From Pseudovibrio exalbescens DSM 16456 (lineage in GTDB: Bacteria > Pseudomonadota > Alphaproteobacteria > Rhizobiales > Stappiaceae): a stretch of 64,000 bases of DNA. Position numbers and translations under genes: made by a program. The stretch is from contig NZ_AUGS01000005.1 in NCBI RefSeq assembly GCF_000422785.1, positions 124,001 to 188,000 on the forward strand, written 5' to 3'. Positions 56,060 to 64,000 of this stretch are shown piece by piece (within the stretch, counting starts at the first letter, position 1; every line of letters begins with the position of its first letter). The notes under the pieces are model-generated. The model was given only the letters and a program-made list of their open reading frames with translations. It made no database searches and had not been told where the DNA came from.

Positions 56060-58489
56060 ATGGCTGACAATGAAACGCGCCTGACTGGAGAGACGGAAAA
56101 GACGGTTTTCCCCGTGCTCCCATTGCGCGACATCGTCGTTTTTCCGCATATGATCGTGCCGCTCTTTGTAGGGCGCGAAAAATCCATTCGTGCTCTCGAA
56201 GAGGTGATGAGCACTGATAAACAGATCTTGCTCGCAACACAGATCAACGCTGCTGATGATGACCCTGATGCAGAGCAGATTTACAAGGTTGGTACGCTGG
56301 CAACGGTGCTTCAACTTTTGAAACTGCCGGACAACACCGTCAAGGTGCTGGTTGAAGGTGGTGCGCGCGCAGAGATTTCGGAATTCACTCAGCGTGACGA
56401 CTTGTTCGAAGCGCAAGCAACTGTGCTTGACGAGACCGATGACAGCGAAGTCGAGATTGAAGCGCTCGGTCGTTCCGTGCTTTCGGAGTTCGAAAACTAC
56501 GTCAAGCTGAACAAGAAAGTATCGCCTGAGGTTCTCGGCGCTGTAAACCAGTTGGAAGACTATTCCAAGCTGGCGGACACCATTGCCTCGCACCTGGCGG
56601 TCAAGATTCAGGACAAGCAGGATATTCTTGGAACGGTTTCCGTCGCCGAGCGCCTCGAAAAGGTGCTGGGGCTGATGGAAAGCGAGATTTCCGTCCTGCA
56701 GGTTGAAAAGCGTATTCGATCACGCGTCAAGCGTCAGATGGAGAAAACGCAACGCGAGTACTATCTGAATGAGCAAATGAAGGCCATTCAGAAGGAGCTC
56801 GGCGAAGGCGAAGACGGACGTGATGAGCTGGCGGAACTTGAAGAGCGCATCAAAAAGACAAAGCTCTCCAAGGAAGCCCGCGAAAAGGTCAATGCTGAGT
56901 TGAAAAAGCTCAAGCAGATGAGCCCAATGTCCGCCGAAGCAACTGTTGTGCGCAACTATCTGGATTGGATGCTGTCTATTCCTTGGGGCAAAAAGTCCAA
57001 GGTCAAGCATGACCTGGGCTATGCCGAAGAGGTATTGGACAAGGATCATTACGGGCTGGAGAAGGTCAAGGAACGGATCATCGAATACCTTGCCGTCCAG
57101 AAACGGGCTAACAAGCTACGTGGTCCGATCCTGTGTCTGGTTGGTCCACCCGGCGTTGGTAAGACGTCTCTGGGGCAGTCCATTGCGCGTGCCACTGGGC
57201 GGGAGTTCGTGCGCATGTCTTTGGGCGGCGTTCGTGATGAGGCCGAGATTCGTGGTCACCGGCGGACCTACATCGGCTCCATGCCCGGTAAGGTCGTCCA
57301 GTCCATGAAAAAGGCCAAGAAGTCCAACCCGCTTTTCTTGCTCGATGAGATCGACAAGATGGGCATGGATTTCCGCGGTGATCCGTCCTCCGCGTTGTTG
57401 GAGGTTCTGGACCCCGAGCAGAATGGCAGCTTCATGGATCACTACTTGGAGGTCGAATATGATCTCTCTGACGTTATGTTCGTGACGACCGCCAATACGC
57501 TCAATATTCCCGGCCCGTTGATGGACCGTATGGAAGTGATACGTATTGCTGGCTACACAGAGGACGAAAAGGTCGAAATCTCTCGTCGCCACTTGTTGCC
57601 GAAGGCAATGCAGAACCATGGTCTGAAGGATGGCGAGTTCAGCATCTCTGATGAGTCTCTGCGCAAGGTGATCCGGCTATACACCCGCGAAGCGGGCGTT
57701 CGTAACTTGGAGCGCGAGATCGCAACTCTTGCCCGTAAGGCTGTAAAAGACATTCTTACCAGCGAAAAGACCGTGATTGAGGTGGATGAAGCGCTGGTGG
57801 AAGAATATCTTGGTGTGCCGCGTTACCGGTTCGGCCAGATGGAAGACGAGGATCAGGTGGGTGTGGTAACCGGCTTGGCCTGGACGGAAGTTGGCGGCGA
57901 GTTGTTGACGATTGAAGGTGTCATGATGCCTGGCAAGGGCAAGATGACGGTCACCGGCAACCTCAAGGACGTGATGAAGGAGTCTATTTCTGCTGCCGCA
58001 TCTTATGTGCGGTCCCGTGCGGTGGACTTCGGCATTGAACCGCCGATGTTCGACAAACGCGAGCTGCACGTTCACGTACCGGAAGGTGCGACGCCGAAAG
58101 ACGGTCCTTCTGCCGGTATTGCGATGGCAACAGCCGTGATTTCGGTGATGACAGGCATTGAAGTGCGGCGTGATGTTGCCATGACTGGCGAAATCACCTT
58201 GCGTGGTCGGGTCCTTCCGATTGGTGGCCTTAAAGAGAAACTGCTGGCAGCGTTGCGTGGTGGGATCAAGAAAGTTCTTATCCCACAGGATAACGCCAAG
58301 GATCTCGCGGATATTCCGGACAACGTGAAAAACGCGTTGGAGATCGTGCCGGTGTCTCGAATGGGTGAGGTGCTTAAGCATGCGTTGGTGCGCATGCCGG
58401 AGCCAATCGACTGGACGGAAGAAGACCAGAAAAAGGCCGCCGAGGCAGTTGTAGCCGAAGATGATACAACCGGTATCGTGGCTCATTAA
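56060..58489 (+). CDS. lon: ATP-dependent Lon protease
   Basis: Hexameric AAA+ protease degrading misfolded and regulatory proteins. The 809-residue product has the N-terminal LON domain ([20 protein letters not shown]), Walker [14 protein letters not shown] near 360, and [10 protein letters not shown]. The C-terminal serine-lysine protease domain has [13 protein letters not shown] and [13 protein letters not shown]. The ATG at MADNETR was chosen because AAAGGATC lies seven bases upstream; an ATG five codons earlier lacks this. It ends at a strong terminator. Confidence 0.98.
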   Translation: MADNETRLTGETEKTVFPVLPLRDIVVFPHMIVPLFVGREKSIRALEEVMSTDKQILLATQINAADDDPDAEQIYKVGTLATVLQLLKLPDNTVKVLVEGGARAEISEFTQRDDLFEAQATVLDETDDSEVEIEALGRSVLSEFENYVKLNKKVSPEVLGAVNQLEDYSKLADTIASHLAVKIQDKQDILGTVSVAERLEKVLGLMESEISVLQVEKRIRSRVKRQMEKTQREYYLNEQMKAIQKELGEGEDGRDELAELEERIKKTKLSKEAREKVNAELKKLKQMSPMSAEATVVRNYLDWMLSIPWGKKSKVKHDLGYAEEVLDKDHYGLEKVKERIIEYLAVQKRANKLRGPILCLVGPPGVGKTSLGQSIARATGREFVRMSLGGVRDEAEIRGHRRTYIGSMPGKVVQSMKKAKKSNPLFLLDEIDKMGMDFRGDPSSALLEVLDPEQNGSFMDHYLEVEYDLSDVMFVTTANTLNIPGPLMDRMEVIRIAGYTEDEKVEISRRHLLPKAMQNHGLKDGEFSISDESLRKVIRLYTREAGVRNLEREIATLARKAVKDILTSEKTVIEVDEALVEEYLGVPRYRFGQMEDEDQVGVVTGLAWTEVGGELLTIEGVMMPGKGKMTVTGNLKDVMKESISAAASYVRSRAVDFGIEPPMFDKRELHVHVPEGATPKDGPSAGIAMATAVISVMTGIEVRRDVAMTGEITLRGRVLPIGGLKEKLLAALRGGIKKVLIPQDNAKDLADIPDNVKNALEIVPVSRMGEVLKHALVRMPEPIDWTEEDQKKAAEAVVAEDDTTGIVAH

Positions 58490-58515
58490 TGTGAGTTGAA
58501 ACCGTTTTAAGATAG

Positions 58516-58542
58516 ACCCCGGGCATTGCTCGGGGTTTTTTT
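58516..58542 (+). terminator. Intrinsic terminator of lon
   Basis: ACCCCG / CGGGGT with inner G-U and G-C pairs and a run of T. Confidence 0.9.
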
Positions 58543-58674
58543 CGTTGAAACCATCCCTAAAACCGCAGTTTTCTGCGGTTTCTCACTTGATTTGCTATCC
58601 AAATGCCGTGAATGTCCGGTCAAGGAGTGCTCTACGAATCTGGCATTCCAGGTGAATTTTGGAAAGGAACAGTC

Positions 58675-58950
58675 ATGAATAAGAATGATCTGATCGGAGC
58701 CGTTGCTGAAAAAACTGGCCTGACAAAGGCGCAGGCAGGTGAAGCTGTAGAAGCTGCGTTCGACGCTATCACTGAAACGCTCAAGGGCGGCAACGAAGTT
58801 CGGATCATCGGCTTTGGCAATTTCTCCGTTTCTGAGCGCGCAGCAACGGAAGGCCGTAACCCACGCACCGGTGAAACAATCCAGATTCCAGCTTCCAAGA
58901 CTCCAAAGTTCAAGGCAGGCAAAGGCCTGAAGGACGCCGTGAACGCGTAA
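58675..58950 (+). CDS. hup: DNA-binding protein HU
   Basis: Nucleoid histone-like protein bending DNA. The 91-residue product has [20 protein letters not shown] and the HU signature [20 protein letters not shown] in the beta arm (residues about 44-63). The C-terminal end is [14 protein letters not shown]. The ATG follows GGAAAGGAAC. It is separated from lon by a terminator, so it has its own promoter, and it has its own terminator downstream. Confidence 0.97.
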   Translation: MNKNDLIGAVAEKTGLTKAQAGEAVEAAFDAITETLKGGNEVRIIGFGNFSVSERAATEGRNPRTGETIQIPASKTPKFKAGKGLKDAVNA

Positions 58951-58973
58951 AGCATTTGCCGGCAATCTTTCAA

Positions 58974-59010
58974 AAAACCCTGTCCAAGATCATGGGCAGG
59001 GTTTTTTTTT
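58974..59010 (+). terminator. Intrinsic terminator of hup
   Basis: AAACCCTG and CAGGGTTT arms with inner pairing and nine T following. Confidence 0.88.
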
Positions 59011-59178
59011 GTTCAGCCAACATCAAAAAGTACGTTTGTTTTCAATGTTGTGGACAGTCTTGGTTTGCTTGGGTTATGCACAGAAAGGGGCGCGTTGGGG
59101 CGAAGAATGCTCTTGCCAATCGTGCCGGGGTTGGGTACATACCGCTGCATCGACGACGCGCTGAAAGGCGCAGAGATC

Positions 59179-59254
<76 letters not shown>

Positions 59255-59264
59255 TTTCCAAGTG

Positions 59265-59296
59265 ACCGGAAGCTTAATCAGCTCTCCGGTTTTTTT
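59265..59296 (+). terminator. Intrinsic terminator of tRNA-Val
   Basis: ACCGGA-AGC / GCT-(C)-TCCGGT with a 7-nt loop and a run of T. Confidence 0.82.
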
Positions 59297-59460
59297 GTTT
59301 GCTTATCCTTTTGGTGGGATGGGCAGCTTGTTTTCCCTAAGGTTATGTTTTGTGACGCGATGATCTCATGTGCTTCATGGGTCCGCATAAATGTTGGCCG
59401 TCAACCCAAAAGCGGCGTTGGCGGTACACAACAGGTCATGCCAGGGAGGAGGGCTTGTCC

Positions 59461-59955
59461 ATGTCAGATCAAAACACGAAGCTACAAGATTCGAGAGACA
59501 GTGGGTTTCCATTAATCAACGGCGCTTTTTGGGGAACCGTGATCCTGTCAGGGGTCGCTGCTGTGACTGTTTGGGAAATCTGGGCGAGATTTGTGACGCC
59601 GCTTTGGGTTGGAGGGCCGTTGCAAGCAGAAGCGTTGGTCCAATCCGTATTTGGCTTCAATGATTTTTTCACAGCAGAAATGATCCATCTTCTGACAGGG
59701 ATCGTTGTTTTCCCGCTTGTCTATCTTTTGGTTGCCCGGCCGTTTTTGAAGGTGATCTTGCCGCAACTGCCCTGGTGGGTGATCGGTCTGGGGTTTGGAT
59801 TTGGCCTTTGGGTGTTTGCCCTGTATTTCATGGCACACCTTGTAGGGGGCTCTCCAGCCTTTCTGGACTTCATTCCGTTGGTTTGGGCATCGCTTGTGGG
59901 TCACGCGCTCTATGGCCTCGTAACGGCGTTTGTAGCCCGATTCAGAGGATATTGA
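59461..59955 (+). CDS. Membrane protein of unknown function
   Basis: Not recognised. The 164-residue product has four likely membrane helices, beginning about residues 20, 67, 100 and 137 (INGAFWGTVILSGVAAVTVW, MIHLLTGIVVFPLVYLLVAR, WWVIGLGFGFGLWVFALYFM, LVWASLVGHALYGLVTAFVA). Histidines sit in helices two (EMIHLL), three to four (MAHLVGG) and four (VGHALYG), so haem or metal contact is possible but not shown. The start MSDQNTKL follows GGAGG. It converges on the peptidoglycan-binding-domain gene. Confidence 0.7.
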   Translation: MSDQNTKLQDSRDSGFPLINGAFWGTVILSGVAAVTVWEIWARFVTPLWVGGPLQAEALVQSVFGFNDFFTAEMIHLLTGIVVFPLVYLLVARPFLKVILPQLPWWVIGLGFGFGLWVFALYFMAHLVGGSPAFLDFIPLVWASLVGHALYGLVTAFVARFRGY

Positions 59956-60034
59956 GGATGCAGCGGGTGGTGTCGTGACCTTGTTCAAAGTGGAGCGAAC
60001 GCCGAGAGGCTTTTATCTCCCGGCGCTTTGAATA

Positions 60035-61054
60035 CTAAAACTTTAAATCGGGCGGTACATCATTAGCTGCTTTGAAAACACCTGTACCGGCTTCCAGAGC
60101 CTGGTTAATCGGGTCGTTATCATAGAGCAGTATTTGTGCTCGGGTGACTGTTTGATCACCAGTCAAGGCGATGCCTTGATAATCCGTACAGGCGACGGCA
60201 ACCTTTTTAAGTACGTTGGGGTCAGATGGAGAGGTTGAAACGGGGGCAACAACTGCTGAAAGTGGTTTCTGCAACGTGCCGGTACAGGATGCATCTTCTG
60301 TACGGCTCAGGTCGTCTTGGCTCATTAATGTCGGATAGGTGTCGGTCATGCGGCTTTCAAGGGCGCTCCGCGCAACCTCGGTTTTGAAGGCCAAATCGCG
60401 GTATAGCAGGTAAATGGTGTTGTCCACCGTGGCGACGGTGAGTGAATCCATCATGTTTTCAAGGTCTTCTGTGCAGCGGTACAGCCCTTCGACCTGCTCG
60501 CAATCCGTGTAACCAATCTCGGTGAGCCTTTTACCAAGATCTGATGCCTTGTCGCCTATGATCAGCCCATGTATGGCAGGAGTTGGTGGTGTATATGCCG
60601 CGCGGTTCTGATCTTTAGAATGGCTTCCTGAATCGGATTTGCCAACCGGAATGGTTGTCGTGTTGGTTTCGGAATCCGGGGAGGTGAGGGCAACAAGACG
60701 GGCGACCTGTTCCTGCGTGAGTTTGCCATTTGGCGTATAGCCTTGTGCTTTTTGAAAAGCATAGATCGCCGCTCGCGTCTTGCGTCCCATGATGCCGTCT
60801 GCCGTACCAGCGTTGTGGCCGAGCGCATTAAGTCTGACTTGTATATCCCGCACCTGCTCCCGGTTCTGGCTTGCTCTGGGCACGTTGCGCGGCGGCGCGG
60901 GCTGACGGGTGGCCTTGTCATATATTGTTTTGCCAATCGCACCCACACCAACGCCGACCAGAAAATCTCCAGCACCCGCGTGGGCACTTGCAGCGGGTAA
61001 GGATGCTGCCAGAGCCAGAGTGGCGGCTTTGGCCAGCCTAATGGTTGTGTTCAT
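60035..61054 (-). CDS. Exported peptidoglycan-binding-domain protein of unknown function
   Basis: A 339-residue exported protein. A signal peptide (TIRLAKAATLALAASLPAAS, then AHAGAGDF) is followed by a glycine-rich stretch (GVGVGAIGKTIYDKA). A PG_binding_1 domain (VRDIQVRLNALGHNAGTADG, IMGRKTRAAIYAFQKAQGYT) covers residues about 65-120. The C-terminal half has four cysteines, in TDCEQ, YRCTED, ASCTGT and VACTDY, which may form disulfides. Catalytic motifs are absent, so it is likely a wall-attached accessory protein. The start was placed at MNTTIRLAK after GGGGAAA. Confidence 0.8.
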   Translation of the reverse strand: MNTTIRLAKAATLALAASLPAASAHAGAGDFLVGVGVGAIGKTIYDKATRQPAPPRNVPRASQNREQVRDIQVRLNALGHNAGTADGIMGRKTRAAIYAFQKAQGYTPNGKLTQEQVARLVALTSPDSETNTTTIPVGKSDSGSHSKDQNRAAYTPPTPAIHGLIIGDKASDLGKRLTEIGYTDCEQVEGLYRCTEDLENMMDSLTVATVDNTIYLLYRDLAFKTEVARSALESRMTDTYPTLMSQDDLSRTEDASCTGTLQKPLSAVVAPVSTSPSDPNVLKKVAVACTDYQGIALTGDQTVTRAQILLYDNDPINQALEAGTGVFKAANDVPPDLKF

Positions 61055-61419
61055 GTCCACTTTCCCCTGTATCTTTTGCATGCTGGAAGCCTTGTCCAGA
61101 CGCTGCTCCTTGCAACTACCTAGAGTATATTACGCAGGAGCCGCATTGTCCGCGCCCATTCGCGGGAATCTGTGTTTGGGTGGCGAGGTTATGCGTCGTC
61201 GTTTTGCCGGTGTCGTGCCATGCCATTGACGATAAACGCATTCTGGGGATGTTATTCGGTTTGTTTTTCCACATGAAGAGAGTGCGGTGAGCGCGATTTG
61301 CACAGAGAAATCGCGATTATGAGAAAAATCTGAGAAACCTGTTTTGAGGGCGCTTGACTTGCGAGCGTGCACGCCGTACATCAGCGCCACCTCAGGACGA
61401 CACAACGTCTTCGAACGAA
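61055..61419. other. Intergenic region between the peptidoglycan-binding gene and tRNA-Asp pair
   Basis: No gene is supported. A tRNA promoter candidate lies at its right end. Confidence 0.5.
61354..61382 (+). promoter_or_regulatory. Candidate promoter of the tRNA-Asp pair
   Basis: TTGACT, a 17-bp spacer and TACATC, ending about 37 bp before the first tRNA-Asp. Confidence 0.5.
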
Positions 61420-61496
61420 GCGGGTGTAGCTCAGTTGGTTAGAGTGCCGGCCTGTCACGCCGGAGGTCGCGGGTTCGAGCCCCGTCACTCGCGCCA
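61420..61496 (+). tRNA. tRNA-Asp (anticodon GTC), copy 1
   Basis: 77 nt with encoded CCA. The acceptor GCGGGTG pairs with CACTCGC (including G-U at one position), and the anticodon loop CTGTCAC carries GTC. An identical copy follows 42 bp later. Confidence 0.97.
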
Positions 61497-61538
61497 TTCC
61501 TTTAAGGGTGTTGTGAGCTTGTGGTAAATAGTCTGAGA

Positions 61539-61615
61539 GCGGGTGTAGCTCAGTTGGTTAGAGTGCCGGCCTGTCACGCCGGAGGTCGCGGGTTCGAGCC
61601 CCGTCACTCGCGCCA
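61539..61615 (+). tRNA. tRNA-Asp (anticodon GTC), copy 2
   Basis: Identical to copy 1 over all 77 nt. A strong terminator starts about 12 bp after the CCA, ending the tandem transcript. Confidence 0.97.
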
Positions 61616-61627
61616 CTCATTTCAACA

Positions 61628-61664
61628 AAAAAGCGCGGCTTGCAGGAATGCAGCCGCGCTTTTT
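61628..61664 (+). terminator. Intrinsic terminator of the tRNA-Asp pair
   Basis: AAAAAGCGCGGCT / AGCCGCGCTTTTT, a 13-bp stem with T tract. Confidence 0.93.
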
Positions 61665-61840
61665 GCGTTTTCGGGCATTTTGGACAGAAGCGGCCCGTGA
61701 AACCTGCATTGATATAAAGAGTTTATTGTCCTGCCCCGGTTACTCTAGGTAAATACTGTTTCGCCCTCCTCAAAAAGGACTCACTGCCAGAGGTGTAGAT
61801 CCTTCGTTTTTGCGCGTTTCAACTGCTAGGGGAAAACTTT

Positions 61841-61930
61841 ATGAGGCAAGTAAACTATAATATGAGTTCAATATTCAAGATTATGTATCCAGCGGATTTC
61901 AGCGGTTTTTTGTGGGTGGGTGGTCCCTGA
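61841..61930 (+). CDS. Candidate 29-residue small protein or leader ORF
   Basis: ATG with AGGGGAAAACTTT upstream opens a 30-codon frame (with stop) reading MRQVNYNMSSIFKIMYPADF, then SGFLWVGGP. The composition is AT-rich, unlike neighbouring genes. There is no recognised family; it could be chance. Confidence 0.25.
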   Translation: MRQVNYNMSSIFKIMYPADFSGFLWVGGP

Positions 61931-62077
61931 AAAGTACTGCGATATATTCTATATATGGGTGTATACGGATTTACTGTCCTGTAGGGTCTTGCGCTCTTGG
62001 AGGGGCTAAGTTAATCGTGCGTCCAATGCATGGCGGTGCTGTCAGCACGCGAGGTGCTCGCAACCTTCTGAGATGTG

Positions 62078-62104
62078 TTGACTTTTATTGATCTTGCATA
62101 ATGT
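62078..62104 (+). promoter_or_regulatory. Candidate nuo operon promoter
   Basis: TTGACT, 15-bp spacer, TAATGT, about 45 bp before nuoA. The spacing is short, so confidence is limited. Confidence 0.4.
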
Positions 62105-62150
62105 AGCTACCAGGCCCCTGTGGGCCAACTGCGCAGGGATGCAAACAGAG

Positions 62151-62516
62151 ATGGAAGAGCTTTTAAGGGATTATATCCCAATCGTCGTCTTTATCGGTGT
62201 GGCTCTGGTCATTGGTTTGGCGCTGTTGATCGCGCCGTTCGTCTTGGCTTACAAGAGTCCCGATTCAGAAAAACTGTCAGCTTACGAATGCGGGTTTAAT
62301 GCGTTTGATGATGCACGCATGAAGTTCGACATCCGCTTCTACCTTGTCTCCATCTTGTTCATCATTTTTGATCTCGAGGTGGCCTTTCTTTTCCCGTGGG
62401 CTGTGTCCTTTGGTGATCTGGGATGGTTTGGTTTCTCCTCGATGATGATATTCCTCGCAGTGTTGACCGTAGGCTTTGTTTATGAATGGAAGAAGGGGGC
62501 ACTGGAATGGGATTGA
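62151..62516 (+). CDS. nuoA: NADH-quinone oxidoreductase subunit A
   Basis: Membrane-arm subunit of respiratory complex I. The 121-residue product has three helices: [40 protein letters not shown] and [20 protein letters not shown]. The conserved loop [15 protein letters not shown], with its key cysteine, lies between helices one and two. The start [10 protein letters not shown] is preferred over an ATG four codons earlier because it fits the family N-terminus. nuoB begins inside its 3' end (10-bp overlap). Confidence 0.94.
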   Translation: MEELLRDYIPIVVFIGVALVIGLALLIAPFVLAYKSPDSEKLSAYECGFNAFDDARMKFDIRFYLVSILFIIFDLEVAFLFPWAVSFGDLGWFGFSSMMIFLAVLTVGFVYEWKKGALEWD

Positions 62517-63091
62517 GTCCTGAAGGAGCCCGCCCAATGGTTGCGCAGCAACCTAAGGGCATTCTGGATCCGAATACCGGCAAGCCTGTGGGCGCCGATG
62601 ATCCTTTTGTAAAAGGCATCAATACCGAATTGTCGGACAAGGGCTTCCTTGTCACTTCCTCCGAGAGCCTTATCCAGTGGGCGCGCACCGGGTCCTTGAT
62701 GTGGATGACCTTTGGTCTTGCGTGCTGCGCCGTAGAGATGATGCAAATGTCGATGCCGCGTTACGATGGCGAACGGTTCGGATTTGCACCTCGTGGTTCT
62801 CCGCGTCAGTCAGATGTGATGATCGTTGCAGGGACATTGACCAACAAGATGGCGCCTGCTTTGCGCAAGGTGTATGACCAAATGCCTGAGCCGCGCTATG
62901 TGATCTCCATGGGCTCCTGCGCTAATGGTGGTGGATACTACCACTACTCTTATTCGGTTGTGCGCGGGTGTGACCGTGTCGTCCCTGTAGACATCTATGT
63001 GCCTGGATGCCCTCCAACAGCTGAAGCGCTGCTCTATGGCGTTCTGCTGCTTCAGAAAAAGATCCGACGTACAGGTACGATCGAACGTTAA
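62507..63091 (+). CDS. nuoB: NADH-quinone oxidoreductase subunit B
   Basis: Peripheral-arm subunit carrying iron-sulfur cluster N2, the last electron donor to quinone. The 194-residue product has the cluster cysteines in [21 protein letters not shown] and [11 protein letters not shown]. The start [11 protein letters not shown] overlaps the nuoA stop, with GGGGG upstream, implying translational coupling. Confidence 0.96.
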   Translation: MGLSPEGARPMVAQQPKGILDPNTGKPVGADDPFVKGINTELSDKGFLVTSSESLIQWARTGSLMWMTFGLACCAVEMMQMSMPRYDGERFGFAPRGSPRQSDVMIVAGTLTNKMAPALRKVYDQMPEPRYVISMGSCANGGGYYHYSYSVVRGCDRVVPVDIYVPGCPPTAEALLYGVLLLQKKIRRTGTIER

Positions 63092-63149
63092 TTTTCAGGC
63101 GCAGCCAGCGCCTTTATTCCTCATTGGTCCGAAGGACAGGAAAAGGTTC

Positions 63150-63752
63150 ATGGACGAGACGCTCACGGAACTGGGTGACTATATTGAAGCGAAGCTTCTG
63201 GATGACCTAAGTGGTTGGTCTGTCGCCTTTGGAGAATTGACGCTGCATGTTCCCGCAGCGCGGATTGTGAAAGTACTTCGTTTCCTGCGTGACGATGCTC
63301 GATGCGGATTTGCCGCCTTGGTCGATATTTGCGGCGTTGACTGGCCAGGTAGAGAGAAGCGTTTCGATGTGGTGTATCACCTCTTGTCGCCGCGTCAGAA
63401 CCAAAGGGTCCGCGTAAAGATTGCAGCCGGTGAGGGGGAGCAGGTGCCGTCCGTCGTTTCGGTGTTCTCTGGCGCTGACTGGTTCGAGCGTGAAGCCTAT
63501 GACATGTACGGCATCCTGTTCTCGGGTCATCCGGACCTGCGCCGATTGTTGACTGACTATGGCTTCGATGGACATCCGCTGCGTAAGGACTTCCCGCTCA
63601 CCGGATACGTGGAAGTGCGTTACGACGATGAACGAAAGCGCGTGGTGTATGAGCCGGTGCAACTGAACCAGGAATTCCGCAATTTTGACTTTCTCTCGCC
63701 GTGGGAAGGCACTGACTACGTGCTTCCGGGCGACGAAAAAGCATCGAACTGA
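63150..63752 (+). CDS. nuoC: NADH-quinone oxidoreductase subunit C
   Basis: Peripheral-arm subunit of complex I. The 200-residue product has the Complex1_30kDa signature [20 protein letters not shown] near residues 106-125 and [18 protein letters not shown] near 147-164. It is not fused to NuoD, unlike in E. coli. The start MDETLTEL follows AAAAGG. nuoD begins 11 bp after its stop. Confidence 0.95.
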   Translation: MDETLTELGDYIEAKLLDDLSGWSVAFGELTLHVPAARIVKVLRFLRDDARCGFAALVDICGVDWPGREKRFDVVYHLLSPRQNQRVRVKIAAGEGEQVPSVVSVFSGADWFEREAYDMYGILFSGHPDLRRLLTDYGFDGHPLRKDFPLTGYVEVRYDDERKRVVYEPVQLNQEFRNFDFLSPWEGTDYVLPGDEKASN

Positions 63753-63763
63753 GGCGTGTACTG

Positions 63764-64000
63764 ATGGCTGAGGCTCAGGTTCGCAATTTTAATATCAACT
63801 TCGGTCCGCAGCACCCTGCGGCTCACGGTGTGCTGCGCTTGGTGCTTGAGCTCGATGGTGAGGTGGTTACCCGTGTCGATCCGCATATCGGGTTGCTGCA
63901 TCGGGGAACCGAGAAGTTGATCGAGCACAAGACCTACTTGCAGGCGGTACCCTATTTTGATCGTCTGGATTATGTGGCCCCGATGAATCAGGAGCATGCG
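63764..64000 (+). CDS. nuoD: NADH-quinone oxidoreductase subunit D (partial, cut by right edge)
   Basis: The first 79 residues of the 49-kDa subunit, which with NuoB forms the quinone site. The N-terminus [25 protein letters not shown]-like [20 protein letters not shown] and [17 protein letters not shown] match the family. It continues beyond the window. Confidence 0.95.
   Translation, partial: MAEAQVRNFNINFGPQHPAAHGVLRLVLELDGEVVTRVDPHIGLLHRGTEKLIEHKTYLQAVPYFDRLDYVAPMNQEHA

Larger units (their letters stand above)
61616..62150. other. Intergenic region upstream of the nuo operon
   Basis: Carries the tRNA-Asp terminator, an AT-rich middle part with a 29-codon ORF candidate, a run of TATA-like repeats near 61940-61970, and a nuo promoter candidate. 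No known RNA family was recognised. Confidence 0.5.

Overview
The window is a gene-dense, moderately GC-rich chromosomal segment of an alphaproteobacterium, most likely of the order Hyphomicrobiales (Rhizobiales). This rests on gene order rather than any search: pcm-tolC-popZ-valS, DUF2155 facing aat-accC-accB, rne divergent from amiC-mrcA-prfB, glnB-glnA, tig-clpP-clpX-lon-hup, and nuoA-B-C-D with separate nuoC and nuoD. A PopZ-type polar organiser and an RNase E ending in a GWW motif also point to Alphaproteobacteria. I saw no plasmid, prophage block, insertion sequence or CRISPR array, so this looks like core chromosome.

Layout. 1-4.4 kb: an AlaX fragment, cardiolipin synthase, cysteine synthase, an exported protein of unknown function and two identical tRNA-Asn genes, all on the minus strand. 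4.7-9.8 kb: late cobalamin genes in two converging operons, cobU-YrhK-cobQ on plus and cobC-cbiB-DUF938 methyltransferase on minus. 10-12.6 kb: an orphan TorD-like chaperone, tRNA-Cys, a DUF2793 protein and pcm. 13-21 kb: envelope and polarity genes (tolC, popZ), valS and a large MscS-type channel. 20.5-31.2 kb: DUF2155, aat, accC-accB, a DsbA-like oxidoreductase, an M48 protease, an aminotransferase and rne. 32-43.5 kb: cell-wall and envelope genes (amiC, mrcA, an M23 peptidase, an AsmA-like protein), prfB with a programmed +1 frameshift, bcp and a DUF455 protein. 43.5-51.4 kb: tyrS, an orphan amino-acid-binding protein, two VOC proteins, glnB-glnA behind a sigma-54 promoter, and a metabolite-repair enzyme. 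51.5-59.3 kb: tRNA-Leu, the protein-folding and protease block tig-clpP-clpX-lon, hup, and tRNA-Val. 59.4-64 kb: an unknown membrane protein, a peptidoglycan-binding-domain protein, two identical tRNA-Asp genes and the start of the nuo operon, with nuoD cut by the right edge.

How the genes work together. The cobalamin genes cover cobyric acid formation, aminopropanol attachment and nucleotide-loop activation. amiC, mrcA and the M23 protein build and remodel peptidoglycan. glnB-glnA is the nitrogen-sensing and assimilation pair. Trigger factor, ClpXP and Lon form a protein-quality block.

No large undescribed system is evident. The least explained items are a small minus-strand transcription unit at about 46.69-47.00 kb with promoter, Shine-Dalgarno sequence, a six-codon ORF and a strong terminator but no recognisable product; a YrhK-family membrane protein embedded in the cobalamin operon; an orphan solute-binding protein behind an AT-rich leader with a perfect inverted repeat; and a hairpin-rich rne leader. 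Start codons were reassigned in many genes from ribosome-binding sites and family N-termini.
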